48,085 bases of DNA from assembly GCA_015065605.1 (NCBI GenBank), contig SVPZ01000018.1:1-48085 (forward strand), in the 5' to 3' direction. Under the pieces are notes generated by a model that saw only the letters and a list, made by a program, of their open reading frames with translations, did not search any database and was not told where the DNA came from. Source of the DNA: Oscillospiraceae bacterium (lineage in GTDB: Bacteria; Bacillota; Clostridia; Oscillospirales; Acutalibacteraceae). A program made the translations under genes and the position numbers. How positions within the stretch are numbered: the stretch's first letter is position 1; every line of letters begins with the position of its first letter. Below are positions 33,302-41,758 of this stretch, piece by piece.

Positions 33302-34077
33302 TAATTTTCACCGCTTTTGATTTTTTCGGTAAGTTCTTTCATTTCCTTTGCTTTTCCGCAACTCATTTTGCCTTCGGGACAGGGTCCTGAAACACAGGGA
33401 GGTCCTGCCTTTTTAAAGAGAGTGGGAGCAACGCCGTAAACCAAAGCGAGCATCTGATTAGCCACGTCTCTTATTTCCCATTGAGCGCGACTGCAACAAC
33501 GGTGATGAAAGAAATTAAGCAAAGATCTTGTATTCATCGTTACTATCATTTTTGTTTCACAGGCATTTGGAAGTACGAAACGCGCGTCCTCGATAGCCTT
33601 CTTTTCGGCGGCTCTGTTTGCTGCCTTTTCATCCATACCGGAGTTTAACATATCTTTAAGGTGTTTAGCCTTTAAAACCGCTGTAATTTTATCATAGTCC
33701 TCCTGATCTCTTCTCATAGATTCATTAAAGATTTCAAGAGCCTCGGGACAGTTTTCAATTTCGGGCGGCAAAACGTATCCGAACTGCTTTTCGGTTACGT
33801 AGCGCTGACTTTGTACCGAGAAAGAAGCAATTCTGTGTCTTGTTATCTGGGCAAGTAAAGCGCGGGACACACCCTCGATACCAAAGGTAAAAGAAGCGTG
33901 TTCCGTAGGGCTTTCGTGACCCAGTGAACTGAGCATATCAACAAAATCTGCCGCCTTTTGTTCGTCAAGGCCTTCTCTTACGGTATCAATACTTGCGGGA
34001 CTGTAGCAAAGCTTTGCGGCGCTTGCTATGGTAATTTCAGGATCTGGAGTATAGGTCAAAAGAGTTACTTTCGGCAT
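33301..34077 (-). CDS. thyX: Flavin-dependent thymidylate synthase
   Basis: 258 residues. The ThyX motif [14 protein letters not shown] is complete. ThyX makes dTMP from dUMP with methylene-tetrahydrofolate and FAD, replacing ThyA. The C-terminal tail carries four closely spaced cysteines ([13 protein letters not shown] plus an upstream pair in HHRCCSR), a cluster beyond the minimal ThyX core. The start follows AAGGAG and is first in its operon behind a TTGAAT/TATAAT promoter. Confidence 0.96.
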   Translation of the reverse strand: MPKVTLLTYTPDPEITIASAAKLCYSPASIDTVREGLDEQKAADFVDMLSSLGHESPTEHASFTFGIEGVSRALLAQITRHRIASFSVQSQRYVTEKQFGYVLPPEIENCPEALEIFNESMRRDQEDYDKITAVLKAKHLKDMLNSGMDEKAANRAAEKKAIEDARFVLPNACETKMIVTMNTRSLLNFFHHRCCSRAQWEIRDVANQMLALVYGVAPTLFKKAGPPCVSGPCPEGKMSCGKAKEMKELTEKIKSGEN

Positions 34078-34119
34078 AGTTTTTTCTCCTTCTTTTATAA
34101 AAATATAAACGTTCAGTTT

Positions 34120-34148
34120 ATTATATCAAATTTTTTTAACTTATTCAA
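34120..34148 (-). promoter_or_regulatory. Promoter of the thyX operon
   Basis: TTGAAT (34143-34148), 17 bp, TATAAT (34120-34125), divergent from the prs promoter 57 bases away. Confidence 0.75.
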
Positions 34149-34181
34149 TGAAATTTTTATTAAATTATGTCGAAAAAGTAC

Positions 34182-34210
34182 TTTATTATTTAATTAATAT
34201 ATGCTATAAT
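34182..34210 (+). promoter_or_regulatory. Promoter of prs (extended -10)
   Basis: TTTATT (34182-34187), 17 bp, TATAAT (34205-34210) preceded by TGC, an extended -10 that makes up for the weak -35. Confidence 0.7.
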
Positions 34211-34243
34211 CTATTTAGTAAAGTTTTTTGGGAGGAATTTTTT

Positions 34244-35380
34244 ATGGCAAGTGTAGATTTCAAACATACACCTTACGGTGATCTTGCAATCGTCAGTATG
34301 CGCGGATGCGAGGATATTGCCTCAAAGGTGGACTATTATCTTATGCAGTGGAGAGGTACTCCGAAGGACGACAGTTTCGTTATTAAAGCAAACTGCCCCC
34401 GTTTCGGTACCGGTGAAGCCAAGGGCGTACTTAACCACACGGCAAGAGGCTTGGATGCATACATCATTTGCGACTGCTTTAACCACGGCGTTACATACAA
34501 AATGTACGGTCAAGAGGTTCCTATGAGCCCCGACGATCATTTTCAGGATTTAAAGCGTATTATCGCAGCATTCGGCGGTAAGGCAAGAAGAATCACCGTT
34601 ATTATGCCTATGCTTTACGAGGGCAGACAGCACAGAAGAAGCACCAGAGAGTCTATGGACTGCGCTTTAGCGCTTCAGGAACTCGTAAATATGGGTGTTA
34701 AGAACATCATCACCTTTGATGCTCACGACCCAAGAGTAAATAACGCTATTCCCCTTGACGGTTTTGATAACGTTCAGGCAACCTATCAGATGATTAAGGC
34801 TCTTCTTAAGAACGTTCCCGACGTAAAACTTGATAAAGACCACACCATGATAGTTTCTCCCGACGAAGGCGGTATGGGCAGATGTATTTATTATTCCTCT
34901 GTTCTCGGTCTTCCCCTCGGTATGTTCTATAAGAGAAGAAATTACTCGGTAATCGTAAACGGCAAGAACCCCATTGAAGCTCACGAATTTTTGGGCAACG
35001 ACGTTAAAGGTAAAGACCTTATTATAGTTGACGATATGATTTCCTCCGGCGAAAGTATGCTTGACGTTTCCGCGCGTCTTAAGAAGGAAGGCGCAAAGAG
35101 AGTATTTATCTTCTCTACCTTCGGTCTTTTCGTTGACGGCTACGCTAAATTCGACGAATACTATAAAAACGGTCTTATCGATAAAATCTTCACCACCAAC
35201 CTTATTTACAATGAGCCTGAACTTTTAACAAAGGAATGGTACTGCAACGTAAATATGGCAAAATACATTGCTCTACTCGTTGATACGCTCAACCTCGACA
35301 ACTCCATAAGCGAGTTATTAAATCCCATCGACCGTATCAAGAACATAGTTAAGAAATATAACGAAGAAGGCAAAATCTAA
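34244..35380 (+). CDS. prs: Ribose-phosphate pyrophosphokinase
   Basis: 378 residues from ATG 34244 behind GGGAGGA; the frame runs open to 34148 but that part holds the promoter. It makes PRPP from ribose 5-phosphate and ATP. Motifs: DAHDPRV (metal and ribose loop), the KRRNYS flexible loop and the PRPP signature IIVDDMISSGESM. It is longer than the common 310-320 residues because of N- and C-terminal additions seen in clostridial members. PRPP feeds the phosphoribosyltransferase in this window. Confidence 0.95.
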   Translation: MASVDFKHTPYGDLAIVSMRGCEDIASKVDYYLMQWRGTPKDDSFVIKANCPRFGTGEAKGVLNHTARGLDAYIICDCFNHGVTYKMYGQEVPMSPDDHFQDLKRIIAAFGGKARRITVIMPMLYEGRQHRRSTRESMDCALALQELVNMGVKNIITFDAHDPRVNNAIPLDGFDNVQATYQMIKALLKNVPDVKLDKDHTMIVSPDEGGMGRCIYYSSVLGLPLGMFYKRRNYSVIVNGKNPIEAHEFLGNDVKGKDLIIVDDMISSGESMLDVSARLKKEGAKRVFIFSTFGLFVDGYAKFDEYYKNGLIDKIFTTNLIYNEPELLTKEWYCNVNMAKYIALLVDTLNLDNSISELLNPIDRIKNIVKKYNEEGKI

Positions 35381-35392
35381 AATCTAAAAAAT

Positions 35393-35421
35393 AAAAAACG
35401 GAGAATTTTCTCCGTTTTTTT
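35393..35421. terminator. Bidirectional terminator after prs
   Basis: A6CGGAGAA at 35393-35405 pairs with TTCTCCGT6 at 35408-35420 between convergent genes. Confidence 0.85.
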
Positions 35422-35425
35422 GTTT

Positions 35426-36301
35426 TTATAGGAATCTGACGCCGACACCGTAGCCTGTTTTACCGCCGTTTAAAAGATGCTTTTTATATGCTCTTTGCAA
35501 TGAAGTATTTTCAGACAGATATTCTACCCTTTTTTCTTCGGTGCCGAAAATTCTGTATAGGTCGCCGTTATTCTTTTTGATACCGTAATCAATAATATCA
35601 AAAAGCTGCATAAAGCGGTAAATATTACTCTCGTGAGAAAGCATCTGCTCGTGCTCGGGATAAAGTAGCCAGGAACTGCACTTTACCGCCATAGGCTCGT
35701 CTATTAAGCCCTTATAAAACTCTTTTGCCATTTCAAAGGATTTCAAAGCAAGTTCTTCGTTTAAAGGTTCGCCCGAGCCCGGTATATGTAGATTTAAAAC
35801 CTTATGCTGAGCATTTATTTCTTTTCCGTCTTTGGAATAATTTGTGCCGAACTTTATTATTTCGTACTGAAATCTGCCGATTGCAAAGCGTTCCATCTTC
35901 ATAAAGCCGATACACCAATGAATATAAATAACGCCGAGAATATTTCTTGTGGCCTTGCAGTCGTTCATCTGATAACGGATATCTTGAACCGTATTATCGT
36001 ATATAGAAAGATCCACGCCTTTTTCAATATAATATTCTTTAAGTTTTTTGGTAAGACACATAAAAACTAAAATTTCTGCGGTATATTCATAAACGTAAGC
36101 CTCTTTAGCGGCTTTATCGGCAAGGTCTATGATTTGTCCGTAATCACAGTCGATACTTTTTTCGTAAAGCATAACCGCTTCTTCAAAATACTCTTTAGCC
36201 TTTTCGTTTTGAAAAATCTTATCAAACGTAGCAAGAAGTACGTCTATATCTTCCTGCTCATAACCGTAATTCTTATAGTAGTTTTCAAGATATTCACGCA
36301 T
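35426..36301 (-). CDS. Acyltransferase-domain protein (NAT_N/GNAT_C type), copy 2
   Basis: 291 residues, closely similar along its full length to the next gene upstream. The C-terminal half has the GNAT_C pattern: ERFAIGRFQYEIIKF, LHIPGSGEPLNEELALKSF, CSSWLLYPEHEQMLSHESNI. The last 60 residues (NGDLYRIFGTEE and NGGKTGYGVGVRFL) are almost identical in both copies. Such proteins are described only as acyltransferase-domain proteins of unknown substrate. AGAGG precedes ATG 36301, 15 bases after copy 1. Confidence 0.75.
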   Translation of the reverse strand: MREYLENYYKNYGYEQEDIDVLLATFDKIFQNEKAKEYFEEAVMLYEKSIDCDYGQIIDLADKAAKEAYVYEYTAEILVFMCLTKKLKEYYIEKGVDLSIYDNTVQDIRYQMNDCKATRNILGVIYIHWCIGFMKMERFAIGRFQYEIIKFGTNYSKDGKEINAQHKVLNLHIPGSGEPLNEELALKSFEMAKEFYKGLIDEPMAVKCSSWLLYPEHEQMLSHESNIYRFMQLFDIIDYGIKKNNGDLYRIFGTEEKRVEYLSENTSLQRAYKKHLLNGGKTGYGVGVRFL

Positions 36302-36316
36302 AAAAAAACCTCTTTC

Positions 36317-37192
36317 TCATCCAAATCTTACACCGACACCGTAGCCTGTTTTACCGCCGTTTAAAAGGTGTTTTTTGTATGCTCTTTGCAACGAAGTTTT
36401 TTCGGGCAAAAATTCGGGACGCAATTCATCGGTGCCGAAAATTCTATATAAATCTCCGTTATTCTTTTTAATACCGTAGCCTATAATATCAAACATCTGC
36501 ATAAAACGGTAAATATTACTTTCGTGAGAAAGCATTTGCTCGTGTTCGGGATATAAAAGCCACGAACTGCACTTAAAAGCAAAGGGTTCGCCGATAATAT
36601 CCTTATAAAATTCTTTTGCTCTTTCAAAGGAATCCAAAGCAAGTTCTTGGCTAAGCGGCTGTCCCGAAGCGGGAATATGAACGTTAAGCACAAGGCTTTG
36701 GGGAGTTAAGGTTTTGCCGCCCTTTGTGTAATCGGCATTAAACTTAATTACTTCATACTGAAATCTGCCAATACCGAAACGGGTCATTGCAACAAAGCCG
36801 ATACACCAATCGGAGCAAAACGTACCTGTTATACCTCTGATTTGCTTACAAACTTCCATCTGATAACGGAAATCTTTTATAGTAGTTACAAAAATTTCTT
36901 TTGATATACCCTTTTCATCATAACGCTCTTTAAGTTTTTTGGTAAGGCAACAAAAAACAAGAAGTTCAGTAGTATATTCATACAGATATAATTTTTTCGC
37001 AGCCATTTCGGCAAGATTAATTATTCTTCTGTAGTCACATTCTATAGTTAGGTCATAAAGTCCGATAGCTTCTTTAAAACAGGAAGCGGCAAATTCATCT
37101 GCGCAAATTTTATCATAAACGCTTAAAAGATACTCTTTATCTTCTTTTTCATATTCAAATTCTTCAAAAAATGCTTCAAGATATTGCCTCAT
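36317..37192 (-). CDS. Acyltransferase-domain protein (NAT_N/GNAT_C type), copy 1
   Basis: 291 residues, first of the tandem pair. Same layout as copy 2: an N-terminal helical domain (residues 1-125) rich in Tyr, Glu and Cys, then the GNAT_C-type half with TRFGIGRFQYEVIKF, VHIPASGQPLSQELALDSF and CSSWLLYPEHEQML. Identity is greatest in the last 100 residues and lower at the N-terminus, which suggests a changed partner or substrate after duplication. Transcribed from its own promoter with both copies on one message. Confidence 0.75.
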   Translation of the reverse strand: MRQYLEAFFEEFEYEKEDKEYLLSVYDKICADEFAASCFKEAIGLYDLTIECDYRRIINLAEMAAKKLYLYEYTTELLVFCCLTKKLKERYDEKGISKEIFVTTIKDFRYQMEVCKQIRGITGTFCSDWCIGFVAMTRFGIGRFQYEVIKFNADYTKGGKTLTPQSLVLNVHIPASGQPLSQELALDSFERAKEFYKDIIGEPFAFKCSSWLLYPEHEQMLSHESNIYRFMQMFDIIGYGIKKNNGDLYRIFGTDELRPEFLPEKTSLQRAYKKHLLNGGKTGYGVGVRFG

Positions 37193-37223
37193 TTTTCATC
37201 ACCACTGTATCACTTTTTCTTGA

Positions 37224-37252
37224 ATTATAACAAATCTTATTTTAAAGTTCAA
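37224..37252 (-). promoter_or_regulatory. Promoter of the tandem acyltransferase pair
   Basis: TTGAAC (37247-37252), 17 bp, TATAAT (37224-37229). Confidence 0.75.
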
Positions 37253-37261
37253 GACAATTTT

Positions 37262-37297
37262 AAAACTGCAAACCGTTTTTTAGGTTTGCAGTTTTTT
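37262..37297 (-). terminator. Terminator of the second sugar operon
   Basis: Bases 37262-37274 pair perfectly with 37283-37295 (13 bp), directly after the GH2 stop. Confidence 0.85.
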
Positions 37298-37299
37298 AT

Positions 37300-39429
37300 T
37301 TAGAAATATATTCCAAAGGTAAGCAATCCGTAATTTTCCTTTATGCTGAAAATATCAACCTTTTTAACCTTCATTTTTTCTTTAAGTTTTAAATCAAGAC
37401 GGTTAATGATATAGTTTTCGTGATTTTTATCATAAGAAAAATGCGCAAAGGGTACTGCATTTTTGGCTACGGGGTTTATTCGTGAGGAAGAGAGAGTTGT
37501 GTGAACGGTAGTTAAATCCTCACCGTTTTTAAGAATAAATTCTTCTTTTTTACCTTCACCCTCAACGACTACCTTGAAGGCTTCCTCGCCATAGCTTCCA
37601 GCTAAAGGATAACCGTACGGAGCGCTCACACAGCCTATAAGGGTTATAACGTCGGTTGTTTTTTCACCCGTAAAGGTAACGCTTCTTTGACTGTGGGCAA
37701 CCGTCGGAATAAGTGAAATTCCCTTAACCTCTTCTTTTTGAAGAAGGGCGCCTACGCTAATTTTACGTCTTCTCATAGAGGCGTGATAAGAGGGATGACT
37801 TTCAGATAATATTTCCTTTAATATATCGGTTGCTCCCGCATTTTCGCACTCCATGGGAATTTTATCGAAAGGCTCACACAAATTAAATTCATATTTTTCT
37901 TTTTCATCCGTTATTTTGCCGAAATTTGCAATAGCCTTGCAGAACGGTTCAAAAATCATAGTGGGATTTCTGTATTTATCAACCAACGCTTCCTTTAATG
38001 CGCCGTCGATACAGGCAGGTTTTCCGCGGTTAAAATCGTTAAGTTCCGCCCAATACCAGATGCTCTCCCCTGCCAAAGCGCCATCTTCATCATTCTGAAG
38101 ATAAAGCTTATACATTTCATTCATAAAATCGGTGAGCAAATGGGGATTATCATAAACGAAATATCCGCCCCACTCTGTAAACATAAGGGGTTTATCGTTT
38201 AAAATTCTTGCAGATTCTCTTGATCTTGCAAAGGTATCGGAATAAGGATGCATTGTATAGAAATCAAATCCGCAAAGATTATAGTACTTTAGCGTATCCT
38301 CGTTACTCATACAGTTAGCCCCCGACACAAGACGGGTAGGGTCAAGTTCCTTGCAGACACGCGCGCTATCAAGCAAAAACTGTTCGGTGAAACGACACTC
38401 GTTAAATGAAAGCCAGAAAATAACGCAAGGATGGTTTCTGTCGCGAAGCACGGTGCGACGCAAAACCTCTAAACTTCCTGCGCTGATTTCGGGGTCAGAA
38501 GTATCCGACCACCAAAGTCCCGGTTCTTCGCTGACCATCATACCCAGTTTGTCTGCAATTTCCAAGGTTTCTTTGCAGTGGGGATAATGAACCAAACGCA
38601 CAAAATTACAACCTGTATTTTTTATCATTAAAAGGTCGTCTTCTATTTGCTTTAGAGAAGGCACGTGACCGCTGTCGGCAACCATTTCGTGTTTACATAC
38701 GCCCTTTACGAAAAGTTCCTCTCCGTTAAGGGTAAAGCGATGGCCTTTAACCGAAAACTCTCTAAAGCCCGTTTTACAAACGTAAGAGTCTATTTCCTTG
38801 CCGTCCTTTAAAAGCGTAACGCTTAAATCGTAAAGCACGGGATTATCACACGACCAGAGTTTTATATTTTCAATCTTTCCCGAAAGGGTTTCATCACTAA
38901 AAGAACCCTTTGCCACAGTTTCTCCGTTTAAAGAAAGACTAAATCTTTTCTCAAGATTTTTTTCTCCCTTAACTGTTACGTCGATATCATAAAAGGATGC
39001 AGTGTAATCGTCGGTAAGCTTTGTTTTAAAGAAAACGTTTTCGATATAAGAATCGCTTTTATAAAGAAGGGTAACGTTTCTTATAATACCGCTATAGTTT
39101 TCCCAACCTTCGCTTGGGCCAAATTTCGGCGAAATATCTTCGATATGTACCTCTAATAGATTATCTTTTTCCTTTACGGTATCGGTAACGTCGAAAACGT
39201 ACTCGCTGTAGGGAAGCATATCACCCAGAAGTTTTCCGTTTAAAAACACCTGAGCCCAGTAGGTTATTCCGTCGAACTTAAGTAAAACCTTCTGGCTTTC
39301 ATAACTTAAATCAAAGGTTTTTACACACTCACTGTGTCCTACCGAAAGGGTGGAATAAGGAACGTTAACGTCAGAAAATTCGCCCTTTCCTATACGGCGT
39401 TTCCATAAACCGTTAAGACTTTGTTGCAT
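37300..39429 (-). CDS. Glycoside hydrolase family 2 enzyme
   Basis: 709 residues without signal peptide, so it acts on an imported glycoside. Order: sugar-binding jelly roll (1-125), Ig-like domain (about 130-225), TIM barrel (225-480) and a C-terminal beta part. The acid/base Glu is E344 in WLSFNEC and the nucleophile is E419 in FTEWGGY. GH2 covers beta-galactosidases, glucuronidases, mannosidases and others. The barrel lacks the NxK loop I would expect of a clear glucuronidase, so the substrate is left open. GAGGAG lies ten bases before ATG, and the gene overlaps the ROK kinase by 17 bases. Confidence 0.9.
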   Translation of the reverse strand: MQQSLNGLWKRRIGKGEFSDVNVPYSTLSVGHSECVKTFDLSYESQKVLLKFDGITYWAQVFLNGKLLGDMLPYSEYVFDVTDTVKEKDNLLEVHIEDISPKFGPSEGWENYSGIIRNVTLLYKSDSYIENVFFKTKLTDDYTASFYDIDVTVKGEKNLEKRFSLSLNGETVAKGSFSDETLSGKIENIKLWSCDNPVLYDLSVTLLKDGKEIDSYVCKTGFREFSVKGHRFTLNGEELFVKGVCKHEMVADSGHVPSLKQIEDDLLMIKNTGCNFVRLVHYPHCKETLEIADKLGMMVSEEPGLWWSDTSDPEISAGSLEVLRRTVLRDRNHPCVIFWLSFNECRFTEQFLLDSARVCKELDPTRLVSGANCMSNEDTLKYYNLCGFDFYTMHPYSDTFARSRESARILNDKPLMFTEWGGYFVYDNPHLLTDFMNEMYKLYLQNDEDGALAGESIWYWAELNDFNRGKPACIDGALKEALVDKYRNPTMIFEPFCKAIANFGKITDEKEKYEFNLCEPFDKIPMECENAGATDILKEILSESHPSYHASMRRRKISVGALLQKEEVKGISLIPTVAHSQRSVTFTGEKTTDVITLIGCVSAPYGYPLAGSYGEEAFKVVVEGEGKKEEFILKNGEDLTTVHTTLSSSRINPVAKNAVPFAHFSYDKNHENYIINRLDLKLKEKMKVKKVDIFSIKENYGLLTFGIYF

Positions 39430-40345
39430 AATTTTCGTACTCCTCTTTACCGTAAATTAAAGCGCCCAATACAACCTGTTCACCGTCAAAAGAAGAAATT
39501 CTTATATCAAAATCGCGGCTATCGATATACTGTGTATATTCCTTTAAAGCCTCCATCAACGGTTCTTTAAAGCAATCATATGCTTTGGTAACGCTACCGC
39601 CGAGAACGATTACGGCAGGGTCAATTACGTGATATATATGAGATAATGCAAGTCCCAAATTTCTTGCCGCAATATCAACGATTTCTTTTATCTGTCTATC
39701 CCCGCTTCTATAAAGGTCGAAAACCTCTTTCGTGGTAAGTTCTTTACCTTTATTAAGACTTCCGTCCTTTGCAAGCGCCGTACCGGAAGCGTAAAGCTCA
39801 AGACAGCCTTTTTTACCGCAAGGACACTCTCTTCCATCGGGAACCACCGTCACGTGACCGAGTTCGCCTGCGCTTGATAAATGCCCCGAAAGGATTTTAC
39901 CGTTTACTACAATACCACTGCCTACCCCCGTACTTATAGTTACGTAAACTAAGGGATCAAGTCCTTTAGCTACGCCTATTTTACTTTCAGCAATAGCGGC
40001 GCAGTTTGCGTCGTTTTCAATAAATACGGGAAGGCAAAGAGCCTTTTCGAGCATTTCTTTTATAGGCACGTTTTTAAATCCCATTGTAGAAATATGGATA
40101 ATAACTCCCCTTTTAACGTCAAGAGGACCGGGAGAAGCAACACCGCAAAACGCTACCTCTCCCTCGTTAATTTGATTTTTACCAAGTAAAAGCAAATAAT
40201 TTTCCTTTATTCTGGCTACAAGGCTTTCTGCTCCGAGTTGTGACTCTGTTTTAAAGGTTATACTGTCAATAATATTTAATTTACCGTCAGACAGCGCAAC
40301 CACCGTTTTGGTTCCACCTATATCAATACCTAAACAGTAATTCAT
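39413..40345 (-). CDS. ROK-family sugar kinase
   Basis: 310 residues with the ATP-binding DIGGTKT near the start, the catalytic Asp in ENDANCAAIAE and the zinc motif CPCGKKGCLE, all intact, so an active kinase. ROK kinases phosphorylate glucose, allose, fructose, N-acetylhexosamines and others. It starts two bases after the aldolase stop and overlaps the GH2 gene. In this operon it probably phosphorylates the ketose made by the isomerase before aldol cleavage (inference). Confidence 0.9.
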   Translation of the reverse strand: MNYCLGIDIGGTKTVVALSDGKLNIIDSITFKTESQLGAESLVARIKENYLLLLGKNQINEGEVAFCGVASPGPLDVKRGVIIHISTMGFKNVPIKEMLEKALCLPVFIENDANCAAIAESKIGVAKGLDPLVYVTISTGVGSGIVVNGKILSGHLSSAGELGHVTVVPDGRECPCGKKGCLELYASGTALAKDGSLNKGKELTTKEVFDLYRSGDRQIKEIVDIAARNLGLALSHIYHVIDPAVIVLGGSVTKAYDCFKEPLMEALKEYTQYIDSRDFDIRISSFDGEQVVLGALIYGKEEYENYATKS

Positions 40346-40347
40346 TT

Positions 40348-41625
40348 TTATTTACCGAGAGCCTTTAAAAGTTTAGAAGTAAGTCCGTGCATCTTAAAGC
40401 AGAATGCATAACGGTCAATGGAATTTTTAAGTTGATAATTTACGTATGCTTCACCATCAACTCCAACTTCCTTTAAGTTTTTAAGCATCTTTTCAATTTT
40501 TGCCTTAACCGATGGGATTTCATAGGTATAGTGACCGCAAATGTCTGTAATCTGAGCGGTAAGTTCGGCATCCTTAAGCACGTCTTCTACCTTAGCGGTT
40601 GCCATTTCTCCTACTACCCATTTGCGCCAACGTTCACTCTTTACTGCATATTCGCTCATTTCAGCCTTAAGACCTGAAAGTTTGCTTTCCTCAACGCATC
40701 TTTCTTCAACCTTGCTAAGCTCTAAATAGGCTCTGGTTTCAACCACGCCGAATTCGGGAGCAACGTTCATAGCGGTTACGTCGATAACGGGATGCTCGAG
40801 AAGAATCTTATCGGAAAGATAGTCGCCGTTATGTTCCTTAACACCAACACCGTGTTTAGCGGCATTTGCTGAAAGGAGTGCCGCATTTTCTCTGTTAAAG
40901 TTACCAACGTTTTCGGTAAGACGGGTAAGGGTTCCTGTCTGTCCTACAACAAATTCAGGCGCCTTAATTCCTTTAGCGGCAAGTTTTTCTACCAATATAT
41001 CAATAAATTCGCTGAAGGCATCAACGCCGGTAAGACCGCCGTTGGTTTCCTCGGTACCTGCCTCGTATCCGATTTCGGGGAGGCCTTTTTCTTTACGGTA
41101 ATTTTCAAGTTCTTCAATAATTTCAACGGTTCTGTCGATAACTATATCAAAGGGTACGGTACCCATAGCGTATTCGGGGTCTTTCGTGGGGTCGATATGC
41201 AAAAGGTCAAAACCTGCATCCATATCGTGTTTATAAGAACGAATACATCTTTCCATAGCCTCATCTACGGGAAGCTTAGCGTTTCTTTCTTCATCTCTCT
41301 GCCAAGGACCTCCGTGGTCTCTGCAAAGATAACAAAGTCCGTCAAAACCGATTTCCTCCTGCACCGCTTTAACGTCGGCAACAAATCTGTCCTGATCCCA
41401 ATCTCTTACGTAGCCGTGACCGAATTCATCGCTATCCACCTGATTGCGACTTGCAATAAGCATAATGGGAAAATCTTTTTCCGAAGCGAGTTCAAGAGTA
41501 GCTTTAATAAGGGGTTTAGACATAGGGCCGATACCGAGGGTTGTAAATTTTTCTCCCTGTTCTTTAAGTATCTTAGCCGCATTCATCATTTCGGTAATAG
41601 AAATTTTGTTATTCATAATAATCAC
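40348..41625 (-). CDS. GatZ/KbaZ-like tagatose-bisphosphate aldolase subunit
   Basis: About 425 residues. GTG 41625, five bases after AAAGGAT, is preferred; ATG 41616 is the alternative. The family is shown by MLIASRNQVDSDEFGHGYV, DGLCYLCRDHGGPWQRDE and LLHIDPTKDPEYAMG. In enteric bacteria this is the non-catalytic partner of the class II aldolases GatY/KbaY. No GatY-like gene is in the window, so it either works with a partner elsewhere or is catalytic itself. It lies between the isomerase and the ROK kinase. Confidence 0.82.
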   Translation of the reverse strand: MIIMNNKISITEMMNAAKILKEQGEKFTTLGIGPMSKPLIKATLELASEKDFPIMLIASRNQVDSDEFGHGYVRDWDQDRFVADVKAVQEEIGFDGLCYLCRDHGGPWQRDEERNAKLPVDEAMERCIRSYKHDMDAGFDLLHIDPTKDPEYAMGTVPFDIVIDRTVEIIEELENYRKEKGLPEIGYEAGTEETNGGLTGVDAFSEFIDILVEKLAAKGIKAPEFVVGQTGTLTRLTENVGNFNRENAALLSANAAKHGVGVKEHNGDYLSDKILLEHPVIDVTAMNVAPEFGVVETRAYLELSKVEERCVEESKLSGLKAEMSEYAVKSERWRKWVVGEMATAKVEDVLKDAELTAQITDICGHYTYEIPSVKAKIEKMLKNLKEVGVDGEAYVNYQLKNSIDRYAFCFKMHGLTSKLLKALGK

Positions 41626-41659
41626 AATATCCTTTCTCTGACACAAGCATCGATAAATA

Positions 41660-41757
41660 ATCACTGACACGGTGATTTTTATAACGCATGTGTCGCGGTT
41701 GCCACTTTATTGGGGAGTGGCGCATTTAGTTAGCGTGATTTTAACGCCATATCGCCT
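41660..41757 (-). other. Intergenic stem-loops between isomerase and aldolase genes
   Basis: The 133-base gap holds a 5-bp hairpin at 41660-41676 (ATCAC/GTGAT) and a GCCACT/AGTGGC hairpin near 41700-41722. No T-run and no promoter is evident, so it may be a processing or stability element that separates expression of the two genes. Confidence 0.4.
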
Positions 41758-41758
41758 T

